A DNA stretch of 64,000 nt from an uncultured Eubacteriales bacterium (GTDB taxonomy: Bacteria; Bacillota; Clostridia; Oscillospirales; Oscillospiraceae), in contig CABVBV010000001.1 in the NCBI GenBank assembly GCA_902496595.1, positions 8,268-72,267 of the forward strand, written 5' to 3'. A model generated the notes under the pieces. The model ran no database searches, had not been told where the DNA came from, and worked only from the letters and a program-made list of their open reading frames with translations. The translations under genes were made by a program, and so were the position numbers. This document shows, in pieces, positions 8,486-17,924 of the stretch. Numbering within the stretch: position 1 is the stretch's first letter; the number at the start of each line of letters is the position of its first letter.

Positions 8486-10378
8486 TCACTCCTTCCCTTC
8501 CGCCAGGTTCTCTGCGGTCACTTCGTAGATATTGACCGCCTCGGCCGACGCGCCGCTGCCCGTGTCGTAGTAATAGGTCTGCGGCGGAAGGTTGTTTTTC
8601 AGGTTCGTATGCAGCGGCGTGCCCGTCTTGAGCAGGATGGCCGACGCGAGCGGCTCGCCGAGGGAAAACCCGGTCTGCAGATATGTATACACCCCGCTGC
8701 CGGTCAGCTTCTTGCGTATGTACTGGTTCGCGCCCTCGGGCTGCGCCCGCTTGTTGAGCCTGCGCTCCAGCTCGTCTTCAAACGGGGCGGAAAAGGTCTC
8801 GTCGCTGTCAATGACGTGTTCCAGGCAGTTCTTCAGGAATTTCTCCAGCTCCCCCGCGCCGTGTACGGCGGCAAAGCCGGAGCGGAGCTTGTCGCCGTGC
8901 CTGTCCACATAGTTCTGCACCAGCTTTTCATAGAATCCGGTGATATTGCTGTCGCGGACGTCGTGCATCCGGCGCATCGACATGAGCAGCCCGTTCCAAA
9001 AATCCGCGAGTTCCCCGGCTTCCCGGCCCTGCCTCTTTATCGCCCCCGCAAAAATGCCGGTGAGGGCGGGGTCGGAGGAGAGATAGTACCTCAGCCATTC
9101 CGGAGCGGCGCTCAGAGCCCTCGCGTCGGAGCGCGGGGCGCGGGTCTTCGACATCAGCTCGACCACGTCCTCAATGTGCTCGGCAAGGTAGATCAGCTCG
9201 TCGTTGCTGAAGTTCTCCGCCAGCATCCTTCTGTATTCCTCCGTCCACTCCTGTCTCGGAGAGGATTTGCTCCTTATGCTCTCCGAAGCCCGCCGGACTA
9301 TCGACTCCAGGTACTGGTGCCAGGCGCCCATCGTGAACTCGTCTAGCTCCCCGTCCGACATCGAGGACAGCCTCGCCGCCGCGTTCATGTCCGCTCTCGG
9401 GAAGAGCTCCAGCTGTTCCTCGGACGGGAGCTGCGGAGCGAGCGCCGAACCGGCGTAGCTGTCCAGCAGCTCGAAGGTGCCCTTCTTCGTCAGCCCCAGC
9501 CTGGCCGGCAGGCCGGCCTCGTCGAGAGGCCTGGCGGCGGCTTTCGAGGCGTACTCTGAAAGTTTGTTCAGGAGGCAGGTCACAGTCACCTGGCCTATCT
9601 CCCTGGTCGGCTTCTCCTCGGCGGCGTAGCTGGCCGTCAGGATGCCCCCGCTGAAGATCGCCCTCGCTAGCTGGGCGTCGGAGTTGTTGGACAGGGCGAT
9701 GACCGCCGCGGCTATCCTGTGGCAGAGCTCCCAGTCCTCCAGTATCGCGTTGTCGCTGCGCCTGTTGCTGAGCAGCAGCACGGTATCGACGGAGCCTCTC
9801 CAGCCCGCGCCTCCGTCGAGCCCGCTCAGGGAGCGCTTGATGCCTGAGGCGATCCTCTGCCTGGAGTGGTTCTCGTTCAGCAGGAGGATCAGCATATCCA
9901 GCACGTCCGATGAGGGCACGCACAAAAGCTCCTTTATCCGCCCGGCGGTCTCCAGCCAGGCGCCCAGCTCCTCCGCCTTTGTGAAGCCGCTGGTGTTCAG
10001 GACAAAGTAGACCAGCAGCTCGCTCCGGTCGGAAAAGTGGGTCTTGGTTCCGAACAGCGCGGTGGCGGCGTCCTGCATCCCCTCGGCCGAAAGCGGCCTC
10101 CTCTCCCGGCTTTCAGGCAGGAGCTCGAAATAGTCCGGCTCCTCCCCGGCTGCCTCGACGCCTATGAACTTCAGCTCGTTCCTGTACTGCGGCCAGAGCC
10201 GGAGCAGGTTCGACGATATCGAGCGGTGCGCCTCGCAGGCGCCGCCGCCCAGATACACTATGAGCTGCGGATACTGGGGCTCCTTGCCCTTGCCTCCGGT
10301 GACGTTCTGCCTGTCTTTCCGGCGCATCCCCTCTTCAAAGTGCAGGACGAGGTCTTGTATTGAAAATGTTGTATCCAT
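8486..10378 (-). CDS. possible degenerate tubulin-like partner protein
   Basis: The protein has 630 residues from an ATG at 10378, preceded by GAGAGG; an earlier in-frame ATG at 10396 has no ribosome site. Residues about 35-75 read LIVYLGGGACEAHRSISSNLL and later LKFIGVEA, which lines up with the neighbouring tubulin-like protein (VLIGLGGTGIDAIRTIK, then IRFLGVDT). The nucleotide-binding GGTGSG loop of that protein has no counterpart here; the corresponding segment appears to be LLVYFVLNTSGFTK. I read this as a possible pseudo-GTPase paralogue acting as the second subunit, but this rests on a short by-eye alignment. The remainder is helical and unrecognised. It is immediately downstream of the tubulin-like gene. 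Confidence 0.5.
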   Translation of the reverse strand: MDTTFSIQDLVLHFEEGMRRKDRQNVTGGKGKEPQYPQLIVYLGGGACEAHRSISSNLLRLWPQYRNELKFIGVEAAGEEPDYFELLPESRERRPLSAEGMQDAATALFGTKTHFSDRSELLVYFVLNTSGFTKAEELGAWLETAGRIKELLCVPSSDVLDMLILLLNENHSRQRIASGIKRSLSGLDGGAGWRGSVDTVLLLSNRRSDNAILEDWELCHRIAAAVIALSNNSDAQLARAIFSGGILTASYAAEEKPTREIGQVTVTCLLNKLSEYASKAAARPLDEAGLPARLGLTKKGTFELLDSYAGSALAPQLPSEEQLELFPRADMNAAARLSSMSDGELDEFTMGAWHQYLESIVRRASESIRSKSSPRQEWTEEYRRMLAENFSNDELIYLAEHIEDVVELMSKTRAPRSDARALSAAPEWLRYYLSSDPALTGIFAGAIKRQGREAGELADFWNGLLMSMRRMHDVRDSNITGFYEKLVQNYVDRHGDKLRSGFAAVHGAGELEKFLKNCLEHVIDSDETFSAPFEDELERRLNKRAQPEGANQYIRKKLTGSGVYTYLQTGFSLGEPLASAILLKTGTPLHTNLKNNLPPQTYYYDTGSGASAEAVNIYEVTAENLAEGKE

Positions 10379-10434
10379 GGGACTACCTCTCGACATTGTT
10401 TTCAGGGGGCGGCGCGGCCGTGGGCCGCGGCCGC

Positions 10435-13400
10435 TCAGATTCCGTTTTCCATGCAGAACACGCTGAACCTCTGTTTCACGCTCGCGATGAACTCGATTAT
10501 CTCAGACCTCTCGGCGAAGCCGTCCGCACTCATGACCCAGGCCTGAACCTTGCTGTCCGACAGCTCCTCCTTGAGCGCCATGCCCTGAGCCTTGAGCTCG
10601 GGCGAGTCCGCGTTGAAGATGTCGTCGGAGCGCTTCTTTATGTCGGCCCTCGCCTTGTCGTCCAGCAGCGAGTTGTAGCTCAGATACGCCTGGTAGATGG
10701 GGATCGCGCTGAATTTGAACTCCTCGCTGCGCTTGGAGAGCACGGTCTCGGTCACGATCCCGTAGTCGCTCCTCCTGTACATCACGATCTTGCCCTCTAT
10801 GCCGATGACTCCGGTGAACAGGCCGTCGCAGAAGTCCGCGAGGGCCCGGCTGCCCTTTTCGACGTTGCTTATCTTCTCTTCCAGGGCCCGGATCATGTCC
10901 ACCGCCTCGCCGTCGGCTTTGTTGAGGACGTCCAGGATATCCCTCACCACGGCTTGGCAGGCCGGGGCGGAGACGAAGTGGTCTTTCTGGACGCTGAGCT
11001 TTGTCTCCCTCGTGGCGGCGTAACCGTCGTTTTTCACGGAGTACTTCGTGGGCAGCAGCGTGAGCTTCCTGGCCTCCTTGAGCTTTTCCAGCAGGGCCCG
11101 GGCTTCCGCTGCCTGCGCGGGCTTCGCGAGCTTCGCGCACACGTCCTTCGCCTCGGCTATCAGCTCGTTCAGGCTGCGGACTTTGCTCTCATCCGGGGCG
11201 CAGATGCGGCTGTCGTCGTCGAAGACGCCGTAGGCCGCGGCCTCGTCGTAGAGCTTCTGGGCGGCCGTCACCTGCTCCACCATCTTATACGGTGCGCTCT
11301 CGAGGCGCAGGAGGCTCTGGGGCGTGAGCGAGGGCAGGCGGCGCCAGTCGTTGAAGTCCATGCCGCGGACGGGCTTGCCCTCGTAATAGTACCTGCCGGG
11401 GTCGGAGGTGCTGAAGCACATACGCTCGTACTCCTCGCAGTTGTTGTATGCGCTAAGGGGCAGGGCGCAGGCGCTGCACATCACGAAGATACGGTCGGTG
11501 AGCGCGCTGCCCTTGGTGACCCACATATTGTCCGTATCGTACATCTGCTTCGCAGCCGCGCTTATCGGGGCGGAGGACTCGGGGAAGGACAGGTGCGCCA
11601 GCTTGGAGGTCTGGCTCTCCCTCCACACGGCGCTGTTGAAGTAGAACAGCGGGCTCGCCTTCTGCGTCAGCTTCTTGAGCCACTCGTTATATATGATGTT
11701 CGCGAGCTGGGCGTCGCTCGTCGTGCCGTACTTGTCCTTCAGGAACGAGGTTATCGTCCGGTTTGCGAAGCCTCCGAAGGCGGTCTTGACGAAGAACTCG
11801 TTCACGAGCTTGGCTATCTTGTTCTCGTCCTCGCTCAGCCAGATCTCGGAGTTGTCGAGCATCAGGCGCATGAAGCTGTCCAGCATTCCGGGAACGTTGA
11901 TCCGCTCAATCTCCTCGTCCAGAGTTTTCTTCAGCTCGGCGATGGTCATCATCGGCATGACGAAGGAGCCTTTGGCCTGCATGACCTTCTCGCTGGCCAG
12001 GGCGTCTCGGTTCTCCCTGAAGGTGTTTATGAGCGTGTCCATCACGCGGCTGAGCCTGATGTAGTAGGAAGACGCGGCCTCCTCCAGCTGCTTGCGGAAC
12101 GCCGTCAGCACCTCGTCCATCTTCTGATAGCAGCTCATGGACAGCTTGTGCTGCTCGCAGAGCATGAGGTAGTATTCGTAGTCGTTGAACCTCTTCGCGT
12201 CGTTGTCCAGCAGGCTGCGCTTGCGCCGGTTCTCGAAGTCGCTCTTCGCGTTCTCATAGTCCCCGAAGCGCAGGGACTTCTGGGCCAGCTCCTGATCCCA
12301 CCTCGCGTTGTTCTCCTCTATGAGCCCGTCGACAACGTTGAGCAGGTTGTGGCTCTGCGCCGCGGAGACCAGGCCGTAGGCGAACATGGGCCCGTATTTG
12401 ACGCTGCGGATGAGGTTCGCCAGCTGCGCGTTCACCCGGCTTATGAGCGACTTCTTGTTGTTTGCGGAAGCCATGCTCTTGGCGTTCTTCTCGGCTATGT
12501 TCAGCTTGGAGGCGGTCTGGTTCGTGTAGCTCGACACCATCTGGCTGTTGCCGTAGTCCCTGACGAACTTCCAGTCGTCCTGGTAGGGCAGGTAGCTCTC
12601 GTCAAAGCCCTCGTACAGCTCCCTGAACAGGGAATTGTACACCTCCGAAATGCTCTGCGCGTCGCGGGCCAGGGAGGATATGGCCAGGGCCTCGACGTCG
12701 GACTTCCCGGGCACATTTCCCCCGATGGACGAGAACTTCTCGAAGAGCTCCGACGCCAGATAGGTGTTGATCTCCCTGAGCGGGATGTTCGCGCAGGACG
12801 CGCCTATCACGCAGTAAGCCAGGTTGGAGCCTATGACCTTCTCTCCGTCCGCGGTGCGCACCTTGGCCCTGAAGTTCGACAGCTGCTCCTCTATGCCGAA
12901 CTTCGCCGTGGAATGGGTCAGGAAGTCCATGAGATACTCCGCCGTCACGTTCATCGCGTAGTCGTATGCGTTCTCGATGACGTTGTTGGAGGCGTCCGTT
13001 GCGCATATGAGGTGGCACATATCCACGGGCGGCTCTTTCCACTCGATGTCTATGTGATCCTGATACCGCTGCACGAAGGAACCGCCGTTGCCCGGCAGCT
13101 GCATACAGTAGTCGAGCTCCTGCATCGCGGCATAGCCGTTCTTCGGTATGAAGGCTCGGGTCTTGTTGTCCGAGAAGGGGACGGCCGAGAGGTTCACGTC
13201 CGGCAGGAAGAAGTAGCCGCAGATCGTGGTCGTGCCTATCCTGTTCGCGAGGCTGCGCACCATATAGCAGACGTCCAGGAAGCAGCCGGAGCCCGTGCCT
13301 CCGCTCAGCCCGGCGAAGATATGTACGTTCACCTGCGGCTCGGAGAGCCCCTTCTTGGCCGCGTTGATCTCCTGCTCCAGCCGGTTCATGAAGGCCTTGG

Positions 13401-13881
13401 ACTTGTCCATCATCATGTAGCGCCCGATCTGCCTGATCCCGCCCGCTCCGGCTTTGCCGAGGTCGGGCACGTCGATGTCTTCCCACCTGAGCCATGACAG
13501 CTCCTCGCGCATCTCCATGCCCTGGATGTTGGAAAAGGCCTTTTTGACGTTGGCGTTCGCGATGGAGAAGCTCTCCGTGTCGTCCAGCGCCATGATGGAG
13601 CCCGCCTTCACGTTGTTCTGGTCTTCATCGTCGCTTCCGCGGCTCTTCTCCGCCGTATCCACGCCGAGGAACCTTATGTGCTCATACCTGGGCACCACCG
13701 CCTCCGGATCGTCCGGCCTGAGCCTGGAGTAGACCTGGGTCTTGATTGTCCGGATGGCGTCTATGCCGGTTCCGCCGAGCCCGATGAGTACGGTCGCGGT
13801 GTTCCTCGCCTGCTCCGCCTGCTGCATCGTGGAGACGATGCCCCCGCCCGCGCTCAGAAGTAATTTGGGATATACTGCCAT
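10435..13881 (-). CDS. large tubulin-like GTPase (Tubulin_2 family)
   Basis: The protein has 1148 residues. Near the N-terminus VLIGLGGTGID (residues 31-41) matches the first tubulin/FtsZ nucleotide loop, IRFLGVDT (69-76) the next strand, and GLSGGTGSG (191-199) is the diagnostic T4 glycine-rich loop that binds GTP phosphates. FtsZ and TubZ are about 400 residues, so some 700 residues of mostly helical sequence follow the GTPase region; this large size is typical of the Tubulin_2 family, whose biology is poorly known. It lies between a secreted vWA protein and a probable degenerate paralogue. It probably forms a filament or ring in the cytoplasm, possibly with the downstream protein as co-polymer; that is inference. 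Confidence 0.8.
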   Translation of the reverse strand: MAVYPKLLLSAGGGIVSTMQQAEQARNTATVLIGLGGTGIDAIRTIKTQVYSRLRPDDPEAVVPRYEHIRFLGVDTAEKSRGSDDEDQNNVKAGSIMALDDTESFSIANANVKKAFSNIQGMEMREELSWLRWEDIDVPDLGKAGAGGIRQIGRYMMMDKSKAFMNRLEQEINAAKKGLSEPQVNVHIFAGLSGGTGSGCFLDVCYMVRSLANRIGTTTICGYFFLPDVNLSAVPFSDNKTRAFIPKNGYAAMQELDYCMQLPGNGGSFVQRYQDHIDIEWKEPPVDMCHLICATDASNNVIENAYDYAMNVTAEYLMDFLTHSTAKFGIEEQLSNFRAKVRTADGEKVIGSNLAYCVIGASCANIPLREINTYLASELFEKFSSIGGNVPGKSDVEALAISSLARDAQSISEVYNSLFRELYEGFDESYLPYQDDWKFVRDYGNSQMVSSYTNQTASKLNIAEKNAKSMASANNKKSLISRVNAQLANLIRSVKYGPMFAYGLVSAAQSHNLLNVVDGLIEENNARWDQELAQKSLRFGDYENAKSDFENRRKRSLLDNDAKRFNDYEYYLMLCEQHKLSMSCYQKMDEVLTAFRKQLEEAASSYYIRLSRVMDTLINTFRENRDALASEKVMQAKGSFVMPMMTIAELKKTLDEEIERINVPGMLDSFMRLMLDNSEIWLSEDENKIAKLVNEFFVKTAFGGFANRTITSFLKDKYGTTSDAQLANIIYNEWLKKLTQKASPLFYFNSAVWRESQTSKLAHLSFPESSAPISAAAKQMYDTDNMWVTKGSALTDRIFVMCSACALPLSAYNNCEEYERMCFSTSDPGRYYYEGKPVRGMDFNDWRRLPSLTPQSLLRLESAPYKMVEQVTAAQKLYDEAAAYGVFDDDSRICAPDESKVRSLNELIAEAKDVCAKLAKPAQAAEARALLEKLKEARKLTLLPTKYSVKNDGYAATRETKLSVQKDHFVSAPACQAVVRDILDVLNKADGEAVDMIRALEEKISNVEKGSRALADFCDGLFTGVIGIEGKIVMYRRSDYGIVTETVLSKRSEEFKFSAIPIYQAYLSYNSLLDDKARADIKKRSDDIFNADSPELKAQGMALKEELSDSKVQAWVMSADGFAERSEIIEFIASVKQRFSVFCMENGI

Positions 13882-13953
13882 TTCTGTTCTTCTCCTCTCT
13901 CTTTCGCCTGTCGGCTGTTGATCACTGGTATATGGAGCCCTCTATCTGCGGGC

Positions 13954-16041
13954 TCATCTGCGTCCTGCCGGCCGGGGCGGCTTTCGCCCTCTCCTGGGGG
14001 CCGCAGTCCTTGGGGGCCTCGCGCTCATGCGGCTGTCGAAGCGGACGTAGAGCAGCCTCGGATCCCCCTCCTTGGCCGTTATCGTGACCTCGGCCCCGCT
14101 CTGTATGCGGACTTTGTTCGTGCGCTGCCCGTTCCAGAGCACCGGCTTGTTCGTCACGAGGAAGATGTAGTTCTGCCCCGTCGCCTGGAAGTAGCATTTC
14201 TGGTAATCCAGCCCCACGTTGTCCATGCCGAACCTGCTGAGCTTCTCGCGGCCGCGCCTCGGATTCCTGGGCGTGCCCTTGTACGAGCCGTTGCAGTAGG
14301 ACTGCGCGGATATGGTGCCCCTGAAGGGTTTCGTGCAGGCTATGTAGAGCAGCGCGGCAAAGATCGCGGCGGCCACGAGCGCGGCGGCGCCTATGATGAC
14401 GAGGGTTATTATCCCGACGTTATAGGACTTCACGATGACCTCGATGTCGCAGGAGAGGCCGCCGGAATCCGTGGCGCGAATGGTGAAGGCGCCTTTTGAA
14501 AGGCTGAAGTGCTCGAGCTTCAGGGTGGAGCCGTCCGTCGTGTAGTCAGTGTTTTCGATGAACGAGCTCGAGACTATCCTGTAATCGAGGACGTCGTCCT
14601 CGGCGTCGGTCGCCAGGGTGCTCATGTCGAGGGTGTAGCTCCCGCCCTTGAACGGCCAGATGTAGACGCTCTCCTCCACCACTTCGTTCACCGGCACGGG
14701 AGGGGTGTTGGCCTCCGCCGCTTCCAGGGCCGAACCCTCGGCAGAGGTCAGGGGCCCCAGGCTCTCCGACTGCTTCTCTATGTGGTTGCCGCTGACGACC
14801 GCGTCGATGTAATACACGCCCTCGGCAAAGGTGTGGGAGAGCTCGAAGCGCCCGTCGTCGAGCTGCATGGGGAGCGTCTCGACGAGCTCTCCGTAGGCGT
14901 CCCTGACCTCGAGCACGGCGGAATAGCCGAAATACTGCTCGTTTGAAGAGGCCGCGGTGTCCCCGCCCTTGAGCTGCGCGTAAATCCCGACCGGCTCCTG
15001 CGGGTCGAGCGCGGCGCCCGTGACTGAGAGCGAGAGCTCGACGCTCAGGTTGGGGTTGTAGATCATGTTGACCTTTATGCTGTCTCCGGGGACGCCCTCG
15101 GTCACGAGCGTCCAGGTTCCCGGCTGCACGTCGGTCAGTTTGAGCATGGTGAAGGTGTCGTCCTCCACACGCGAGGGATTGTATTCAGCTCCGTCCGGGT
15201 TAATGAGCGTGCTCATGGAGGTGTTGCCGTAGATGATGATGTTCACCTCTTCGACTCCCAGGCCCGGCACGTCGAAATCCGCCTCCAGCCGTCCCGACTC
15301 CGGAAACAGCTCGTCGATGAGCGGGATCGTTGAGGTGCCGTAGATGAGGTTGTAAAAGGTGTTGAACACATCCTGCAGGTCTTCCGCCCTGGAGACCTCA
15401 ATAAATTCTCCTCCGGTGGCGGAGGATATCTGCTGCATTTCCGAGACGTCGGCCTTGCCGTTGGCGTTGAGGCACACGCTGTATATGGAGATATCCCGTT
15501 CCCGCGCCTGCTGTATGGCCTCGGCCTTCCGGTCGAGCGAGGCCTGAAGCAGCTCATCGGAGGCCATGTCCGTGTTGCCGTCGCTCAGGAAGAGGATCAC
15601 CGACGGCAGCTCGGGCTCGCCGTATACCGCCAGCAGCTCGACAGCCCGCTGCAGGCCCGCGCCCGTATTCGTCCAGCCTCCGTTGGCCGGGACGGATTTG
15701 AAAGCTCCGGTCACGGCGTCCTTGTCCTCCTGCCCGGAGACCAGGGCGGGCGTCTGCTCCTTGACCACGTCGTTGTGGAACACCACTCCTCCGAGCACGT
15801 CCCCCTCTTCGGCCAGGAGCCAGACGAACTGGGAAACGGCCTTGTACCTGTACCCCTGCGGGTCTGTGTTCTGCATTGAGCCGCTGGCATCCAGGACGAT
15901 CGCTACGTTGAAGCGGTTGTCCCGGTTTGAGCCGCCCTCGGCCCTGGAGCCGAACGAAAAGAGCCCGCACAGCAGGATAACGGCCAGGGCCCAAGCCGCC
16001 GCCGTCCTTCCCGACTTCCCATTGCACCTCATATTTGTCAT
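13954..16041 (-). CDS. membrane-anchored von Willebrand A domain protein
   Basis: The protein has 695 residues and is the first gene of the operon. Residues 11-34 form a signal peptide or N-terminal membrane anchor, followed by a vWA domain with a complete MIDAS start, DASGSM (51-56), and a later FLSDGNTD segment. Beta-sandwich regions follow, including a cadherin-like stretch around residues 455-545 (TLATDAEDDVLDYRI, then FTIRATDSGG). A single membrane segment near 545-570 (IITLVIIGAAALVAAAIFAALL) leads to a basic cytosolic tail of about 120 residues. The architecture suggests an extracellular ligand sensor that signals to the cytoplasmic GTPases downstream. A possible alternative start is the ATG 9 bases further in. 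Confidence 0.75.
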   Translation of the reverse strand: MTNMRCNGKSGRTAAAWALAVILLCGLFSFGSRAEGGSNRDNRFNVAIVLDASGSMQNTDPQGYRYKAVSQFVWLLAEEGDVLGGVVFHNDVVKEQTPALVSGQEDKDAVTGAFKSVPANGGWTNTGAGLQRAVELLAVYGEPELPSVILFLSDGNTDMASDELLQASLDRKAEAIQQARERDISIYSVCLNANGKADVSEMQQISSATGGEFIEVSRAEDLQDVFNTFYNLIYGTSTIPLIDELFPESGRLEADFDVPGLGVEEVNIIIYGNTSMSTLINPDGAEYNPSRVEDDTFTMLKLTDVQPGTWTLVTEGVPGDSIKVNMIYNPNLSVELSLSVTGAALDPQEPVGIYAQLKGGDTAASSNEQYFGYSAVLEVRDAYGELVETLPMQLDDGRFELSHTFAEGVYYIDAVVSGNHIEKQSESLGPLTSAEGSALEAAEANTPPVPVNEVVEESVYIWPFKGGSYTLDMSTLATDAEDDVLDYRIVSSSFIENTDYTTDGSTLKLEHFSLSKGAFTIRATDSGGLSCDIEVIVKSYNVGIITLVIIGAAALVAAAIFAALLYIACTKPFRGTISAQSYCNGSYKGTPRNPRRGREKLSRFGMDNVGLDYQKCYFQATGQNYIFLVTNKPVLWNGQRTNKVRIQSGAEVTITAKEGDPRLLYVRFDSRMSARPPRTAAPRRGRKPPRPAGRR

Positions 16042-16264
16042 CTCCGCACCCCTCTTTTTGCATTTTTGCCTCCGGCTCCCCCGCGCAGGAACAAGCCCCC
16101 GCGCCGCCGTATACGTTATTGTAAATTATTGCTTTATGAACGCGGGCGTATCCGACGTCTTGCTGAATGCAAGTAGAATGTAGCATTGCAGGGCCGCTGT
16201 TTTGTTGTTTGGGCGGCGTTTTCAAAGAAATGTGAAAGTTTTTTGCGGAGCCGGGTGGATAGAA

Positions 16265-16299
16265 ATATCCCCGCGCCCAGTGTTCAGGCGCGGGGATAT
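16265..16299 (-). terminator. terminator hairpin after the ParA-like gene
   Basis: A perfect 13-bp stem (ATATCCCCGCGCC paired with GGCGCGGGGATAT) with a 9-base loop lies 39 bases downstream of the ParA/MinD-like gene in its direction of transcription. A short T-rich run (ATATTTCTAT on the minus strand) follows. It separates that gene from the region A operon, whose promoter must therefore lie between about 16042 and 16264; I could not identify a convincing one. Confidence 0.65.
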
Positions 16300-16337
16300 G
16301 GATATAGTCTTCTGAAAGTGGCTCGGGTAGTTTGCGG

Positions 16338-17045
16338 TCAGATTTTGCCGTGCGAGAAGGCGTCCCAGCTTCGGTGCATATAGGTCTCCAGTGCGATGGG
16401 TTCGCCGATGTACTTGGGGTCGCGGCCGTCGTTCAGGAACTCGTCCAGGAACTTTTTCCTGCCGGTGGTGTGGACGACGGGTATGCCGCAGAGGTCGGAA
16501 GTCTCTCTCAGTATGTCGTAGCCGCGGCGCAGGTCGTCGGCCCCGGCAAAGTTCAGCAGGTTTGAGTTGTTCACGAACCCGGTGACGCTCTGCCTTGCGA
16601 AACCCTCAAGTTCGGATTTGAGCCTGAGTATTTTTTCCGGGCTCTCGGACATGGGTCTGAAGACGTTGACGATGTCGAACACCTCGAGCTGGCCCGGCTC
16701 AAGGGCGGCGAAGTCCTGGTGATACCTGGCCAGGGAGAGCGCCCCGGCCTGGTCGCCGCCCACGTCGAAGATGACGAGATCCCAGGCTCCGTCGAAAGCC
16801 GAGGCGACCTGGGCCGGCATGACGGTCTGCGTGAGGCCCTTTCCCGCGAAAGTCGGGGATACGACGTTGACGCGCCTGTCCTCCAGCAGCTGGATGTGGT
16901 CTGACATTCTGAAGTAGTCGTTTATCCTGTCGAGGTCGATGACCAGGGTCTTCAAGCCCCTTCCCACCCCCATCACCGCCATATTCATGGCGATCTCAGT
17001 CTTGCCCGAACAGTAGTTGCCGATAAGTATAACGATCCTCTTCAC
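16338..17045 (-). CDS. ParA/MinD-like P-loop ATPase
   Basis: The protein has 235 residues, a single-domain P-loop NTPase. Walker A is GNYCSGKT (residues 9-16), an aspartate strand LVIDLD follows at about 34-39, and a Walker B-like VIFDVGGD lies near residue 93. This pattern fits the MinD/ParA/CobQ-type SIMIBI ATPases, but the deviant KGGxGKT lysine is absent, so it is not a typical ParA. It stands alone, with a terminator hairpin downstream and 88 bases upstream to larB. It could be a positioning or partner-maturation ATPase. I cannot assign a substrate. Confidence 0.65.
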   Translation of the reverse strand: MKRIVILIGNYCSGKTEIAMNMAVMGVGRGLKTLVIDLDRINDYFRMSDHIQLLEDRRVNVVSPTFAGKGLTQTVMPAQVASAFDGAWDLVIFDVGGDQAGALSLARYHQDFAALEPGQLEVFDIVNVFRPMSESPEKILRLKSELEGFARQSVTGFVNNSNLLNFAGADDLRRGYDILRETSDLCGIPVVHTTGRKKFLDEFLNDGRDPKYIGEPIALETYMHRSWDAFSHGKI

Positions 17046-17133
17046 CGCGCCGCCCCCTTTTTTCTTATGACGGGGATATTATATCTCAGCGCGGGTTCCC
17101 TGTAAAGCGTTGCGCATTGTCAGATGGCTGCGT

Positions 17134-17898
17134 TTACCGGCAGCCGGGAGCCATATGGTTGATAACGCTTGCCAGGTATCCGGCTCCGAATCCGTTGTCG
17201 ATATTGACTACCGACACCCCGCTCGCGCAGGTATTGAGCATACTCAGGAGAGCTGCGATCCCGTTGAGCGAGGCCCCGTATCCAACGCTGGTCGGCACGG
17301 CTATCACCGGAGCGTCGGCAAGTCCGCCGATTACGGACGGCAGCGCTCCCTCCATTCCCGCTACGGCAATTATGCAGCTCGCCTCCATGATGACATCCAC
17401 ATATGACAGGAGCCGGTGGATGCCCGACACCCCTACGTCGTACAGGCGCCGCACTTTATTCCCGAGCACTTCTGCAGTGACGGCAGCTTCTTCCGCGACG
17501 GGCAGGTCGCTCGTTCCTCCGGCAGCCACCACCACGCTGCCTATGCCGTACGGCGCGATGTTGTCTCCAACCACGCCCAGCCTGGCAGCTTCAAAATATC
17601 TGAGCGGCAGTTCTTTACCGACGCGCTCCGCAGCTTCGCGGCTCAGTCTAGTTATTATCACATTGCTCTGCCCGTTCTGCTTCATCGCCGAGGCGATGCC
17701 TGCGATCTGTTCGCAGGTCTTTCCCGCACCGTATATGACCTCGGGTATTCCCTGACGTATGCCGCGATGATCGTCCACCTTTGCATAGTTTCCGACCTCG
17801 GTAAACGGGCGGAGTTTCATTTTTTCCACCGCCTCATTCACCGAGGTGGCTCCGGACACCACATTGTTCAACAATTCTGTCAGTTCTCGCTTATCCAA
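17134..17898 (-). CDS. larB: nickel-pincer cofactor biosynthesis protein LarB
   Basis: LarB carboxylates and hydrolyses nicotinic acid adenine dinucleotide, the first step towards the nickel-pincer (NPN) cofactor of lactate racemase LarA and its relatives. The protein aligns with the PurE-like LarB fold throughout: IPEVIYGAGKT near residue 50, then VVAAGGTSDLPVAEEA, MEGALPSVIGGL and VPTSVGYGAS. I chose a TTG start at 17898 because GAGGAG lies 6 bases upstream; this gives 254 residues, close to the family length. A GTG one codon earlier is an alternative. larC and larE are not in the window. It is last in an operon with DUF554 and redox enzymes; a LarA-family gene lies about 41 kb away at 58582-60045. 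Confidence 0.88.
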   Translation of the reverse strand: MDKRELTELLNNVVSGATSVNEAVEKMKLRPFTEVGNYAKVDDHRGIRQGIPEVIYGAGKTCEQIAGIASAMKQNGQSNVIITRLSREAAERVGKELPLRYFEAARLGVVGDNIAPYGIGSVVVAAGGTSDLPVAEEAAVTAEVLGNKVRRLYDVGVSGIHRLLSYVDVIMEASCIIAVAGMEGALPSVIGGLADAPVIAVPTSVGYGASLNGIAALLSMLNTCASGVSVVNIDNGFGAGYLASVINHMAPGCR

Positions 17899-17924
17899 CA
17901 CACACTCCTCCGATTCGGCGCAGC

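Noticed and set aside
10360..13497. Open frame of 1045 codons on the plus strand
   Set aside because: It lies opposite the tubulin-like gene, has no ribosome site, and its translation is low-complexity Arg/His/Val/Leu-rich with no domain. High GC keeps the antisense frame open.
17046..17133. Riboswitch or leader upstream of the ParA-like gene
   Set aside because: The 88-base gap has no conserved fold or terminator-like structure that I can see.
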